Both the position numbers and the translations under genes were made by a program. This document shows, piece by piece, positions 60,535 to 64,000 of a DNA stretch of 64,000 bases. The DNA is taken from assembly GCA_022606135.1 (NCBI GenBank), contig JABYQN010000002.1, positions 1,736,001 through 1,800,000 of the forward strand, written 5' to 3'. The first letter of the stretch is position 1. Every line of letters starts with the position of its first letter. This DNA is from Fomes fomentarius. Taxonomy: Eukaryota > Basidiomycota > Agaricomycetes > Polyporales > Polyporaceae. The notes under the pieces were generated by a model. The model did no database searches. It was not told the origin of the DNA and was given only the letters and a program-made list of their open reading frames with translations.

Positions 60535-63199
60535 ATGGGCAAGTCTCAGAAGAAACGCAGTATGCGGAGGCACAATCCTATGCGGGTGCCCGACTCCCAT
60601 CTGCCAAAGGGGCTTGCATCCGCCTCGGCTTCCTCTTCGAAGGCCGAAGCTATCCTACCTATCATCCAGAAAGTGAGAACGTCGAGTTGCCGGTCGTATC
60701 CCATAATACTGATCCCGGATATACTTCAGATGGAGAGTGTTGATCCCGCGGAACGCAAATGGGCCTGCGTAGCCGTGTCCAACCTCATTCAGAACGATCC
60801 TTCGACAAGGCGGCTGTTGCAGGGCAAAAATATCGTCGGCGCGTTGATAACACGCTTGTCGGATAGTGAGGAAGAAGTCGTGGTAGAAGCAGCAGGCTCA
60901 TTGCGGTGAGCTTCTCTGTGGAACACATATTCGGCCTGCCGTAACATGAGATGCTAGGAATCTATGCATAGATGGTGGCTTTGATATCTGCGCTGAGATG
61001 TACAACAAGAACATCCTGGCGCCATTGAAGACTTTTGTTCCTAAGGTAACTGGGCCGGACCGCCAGCTTTGTACCTCATTCATTAGAATATTTGCACCGC
61101 TAGATCTCCAACACGCTGACTCAATTCCTGGAGTCGCCCAAAAATGCGCCGGAGAATGCGCAGAAGCTCGTTTACGAGTTTGCGGACAATGTTATTACCG
61201 TTCTGTGGTGTCTGTCGTAAGTGTTCAGTTACCGTCCTATTCTATGATGCGTCCCTTGAACTAACAAAGCCCAGAGAGACCTCGAACAAGGCCTTGAACG
61301 CGATCAACCACATATCGCTAGTACCTTTCTTGATGTCTTTCATTGCTGCGAGAGATAAACTACCTATGTCAACGGTTACCTCTGCCGGTATGTGACCTTC
61401 GCACAGACCTGTGCGCATTCTTGCGATATTTATGACGTCTCCATGGAAATAGCCCAGTGTCTTTACGTCCTCACAGACGAAAATCCCCCCGTCGTTGAAG
61501 AGGTTCGATCGAATGCAGAGTACACGGCATGTCTTCTCGCGGTCGTGCGCCCTACCGACTCACCGGCCACAACAAACGGTAAGGAGAAAGATGTTTCTGA
61601 TGAGCGAGCTCCTGCCTTCCGTGTGCTATGCTGTGGTGCGTATCCGCGTCGCTTACAATGCTTCCTATAACCGAGATGGACTCATATGGTCTTCCAGGTA
61701 TCCTAAGGAACATCTCACCAATACCGCCCCCGTCCATCGCCGCAACTTTGGACCTTGACCGGGACGTTGTGCTTCCGACTCTAGAGCCCGTTCTGACATC
61801 AATAGATCTCCCAGAAGCGGTTCAGACCGCTCAGCATGCCATTGACAACCAGGTAAGCCCGCTTATCTCCGCTATGTCACGCCTCACTTAACCTCTGATG
61901 TTGCGTCAGGAATCCATTCTCGGATTTGAGGACTTGTCACTCAAGCATACGCCAAAGTCTGACCACAAATCAGTCTCTGAGATTGAGCTTGAACGGCTGG
62001 AGACTCGGCTGCGGACGGTCCAGCTCGCTCTAGAAATTCTCACAGGCATGTGCGCAACGTTGCCCGACCCCGAGATTTTCAGCGGTGCGGGTGAAACTAG
62101 CCCCGAGGCGCAAGATGAGGGTGCGTCGCGGCGTGTCCAGCCCTGTCTGTCCGATGCTTATTGGAATCACGCCAACTAACCTTGCAGAAGATGAGGACGA
62201 CGAAGCCATGGAAGACGCTCAGGCTAGCGAACTGGGTGTAAACGATGCTTCGCCAGCCGTACATGCGCCGGAGCCGCCGGGATTCTCCACCACCCTCGTC
62301 GCTGCGCTGCTAAAATTCGTGCACCCGACCGCACTCTCGTTCCCTCCACTGGGCGCGCCGTCGCCACATCCGCCAACCACCTCGGCGCTCGGCGCCATTC
62401 ATGTCAGCGCGATCGAGTGCCTGAACAATATTTTCCTTTCCATGGCGACGGGTTTGGGCCGGCCTTCTGGTCTCGCGCCAGAAAATGGTCGGACGGTCTT
62501 TGATGCCGTATGGCGTGCGCTCGGTACGGTGGGCACGGACATCTCTGGCGCCGGCCAGGAGCGGCGAAGGGACATGTGGAACATCGGCGTTGGGGTGCTT
62601 TGGGGAGTAGGTAACGTCTGGAAAGGCTCCCTTCCGCCTACAGAGGAGCACGTCCAGGTCCTTACGCAATTCTATGGTGCGACATCGGATATCAGCGTGA
62701 AGGTCAAGACCGTCGGAACGTTGGAGTGTCTTGCGCAGCATCCCCAATCCGGCGATGCCAACCGAGTGAGTTTCACTACATATCATATCTCGATGCCTTC
62801 CATCTTGTCTTTAGTGCGCAGACACGATCGGCTGACCATGAATTTTTCTTACGCTCCGCACTAATGTGCGGTCCGCATCGCGCACATCTGCACATCTAGG
62901 TTATCTCGTCGTATCTCTTGTCGCTCCTGCCGCCATCAGCGAACCCGCCGACGCCCACAGAGCCGCTATTACAAGCCGTCTCTGCGCTTGTCGACATCTA
63001 CTCCGACGAGGCGCTGCCCTACGACGTAAACTTCCGTCAAGGGCGCTACCTGGACGCGCTGGTGCAGTCCGTCGAAGGAGTACGTCGGGCAGTGCGCGGT
63101 ATCGACCGCAAAAAGGAACGCGAGCTCCGCATCCGAGGGGAGGAGGTGCGAGACAACCTGGTGGCATTTATCCAATATCGAAGGGGGCTCGGGTTCTGA
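60535..63199 (+). CDS. SYO1: Syo1/HEATR3, ribosomal-protein import adaptor and chaperone
   Basis: About 670 residues from some ten exons. The start MGKSQKKRSMRRHNPMRVPD is the basic, NLS-like N-terminus of Syo1. ARM/HEAT repeats follow: ERKWACVAVSNLIQND, RRLLQGKNIVGALITRL, VVVEAAGSLRNLCIDGGFDI, NVITVLWCLSETSNKALNAI, AQCLYVLTDENPPVVEE and LCCGILRNISPIPPPSI. An acidic loop (EDEDDEAMEDAQ) separates the ARM half from the C-terminal HEAT repeats (AIECLNNIFLSMA, RRRDMWNIGVGVLWGVGNVW, LLQAVSALVDIYSDE). Syo1 carries ribosomal proteins Rpl5 and Rpl11 together into the nucleus with the importin Kap104. The stop follows YRRGLGF. All junctions I checked keep the frame. Confidence 0.92.
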
Positions 63200-64000
63200 A
63201 TCGCAAATTGGCTTTTTGGCTTCGGTTTCGGTGTTCAAACTACTTGCCCTAACGACGACGGCCATGCCATTCTAAGCGAATCCGTGATGCGCGTGAGGAA
63301 GTGTGTGGACACTGGAACCCGTAGTGTGGGCCGCCCCCAGCGCCACTCCCCGACACCACGCGCTATTTTCCGCCCGACGGTTTCCACCTTGTGGAAATTA
63401 TTTGTTTGTTCGGCGTTGAAAATGGTGGGAAATGGAAAGGTGGGTGAGACAATCGATTGTAATGTTATGTGGCGATAGGTACGGACTGAAAATACCCACC
63501 CCTGTCCTCCTCCACCTCGTACTCTCGGAACGATCGCCGAGATCGATGTGCACCCCACGAGCTCGCAGTTTACTCAGCGCGCAATGACGTCGAAGACGAC
63601 TTTTAGACGCGACACAGGGCGTCGAAGAAGCAGTCCAAGACTCCAAGCGCGTTCGAAAAATTCTCGCCTGTGAAGGCCACCTCTCGATCCACCGGGGGTA
63701 ATGAGACCGCGGTGGATCATCGTCTCGGGAAGGCTCGTGCCGCCTAACATGCTGCGAGTCTTCTTTGAATGCACTGCCCACACGAGCTATTCGGGAGGAG
63801 TAGGCATGGTGTGCCAGGGTGTGCCGTGCGGTCTCGGTGGAGAGTCAAGAGTCATGGGGACGCGGCTCGTCGAGTTCGATTCGAGACATGATGGCTCCGC
63901 AGTGATCTGTGGGACATTGTCGCACGTCGTGGTGTCGTCGGCGCGGACCCTATACGAAATACGTCCGGGGTGTCACGATATGCAGTACGAGGAACGGACG
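63200..64000. other. right-edge region, no gene seen
   Basis: 801 bp after the SYO1 stop. Minus-strand open frames at 63235-63783 are Arg/Ser-biased with no domain. A gene beginning beyond the window could have its promoter or 3' end here. Confidence 0.4.

Noticed and set aside
63235..63783. Minus-strand open frames of 107 and 127 codons at the right edge
   Set aside because: No domain, biased composition and no splice-supported extension.

Overview
The window looks like nuclear DNA from a filamentous basidiomycete, most likely an agaricomycete. Nearly every gene is split by many short GT-AG introns of about 50-70 nt, coding DNA is GC-rich, genes lie on both strands, and the protein families are fungal (Ran1-type kinase, AP-3 delta, Syo1, Mn-type CDF transporters). 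All exon models below were joined by hand from donor/acceptor sites and reading frame, so individual boundaries may be off by a few bases.

Left part (1-13 kb). A secreted Ser/Thr-rich protein with a hexapeptide repeat is on the minus strand. It is followed by three plus-strand metal transporter genes: a manganese-type cation diffusion facilitator (CDF), an NRAMP divalent-metal importer and a second CDF paralogue. The two CDF genes share exon structure down to a 7-nt microexon, so they are duplicates. The region reads as a metal import/efflux cluster, probably Mn/Fe, with a duplicated TGACGT+CACGTG element upstream of the first gene.

Middle part (13-39.6 kb). In order: a UBE2O/BIRC6-class ubiquitin-conjugating enzyme (minus), divergent from a germinal-centre kinase; AP-3 delta adaptin (minus); an isopenicillin-N-synthase-like 2-oxoglutarate dioxygenase; an Nxt1/NTF2-like mRNA export factor; the splicing helicase Prp22 (minus), divergent over 186 bp from a second DEAH/DEVH helicase of the DHX29/DHX57 (Ucp12) type; and a membrane-anchored, Ser-rich protein with a PP1-docking-like motif (minus).

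Right part (41-64 kb). An exonuclease V (EXO5) gene carries three ubiquitin-interacting motifs and an apparent 1-nt frameshift right after its catalytic DxK motif. Then come a Ran1-like kinase with a 22-bp tandem repeat just upstream, a Ctr-type copper transporter, an Ark/Prk/AAK1-type kinase with a very long disordered tail, a 3-hydroxyisobutyrate-dehydrogenase-like enzyme, mitochondrial ribosomal protein uL10m, the polyadenylation factor Fip1, and Syo1, the chaperone/import adaptor for ribosomal proteins. Most of these are housekeeping genes of RNA processing, trafficking and ribosome assembly. The distinctive local features are the metal-transporter cluster, the many microexons and the UIM-bearing EXO5.
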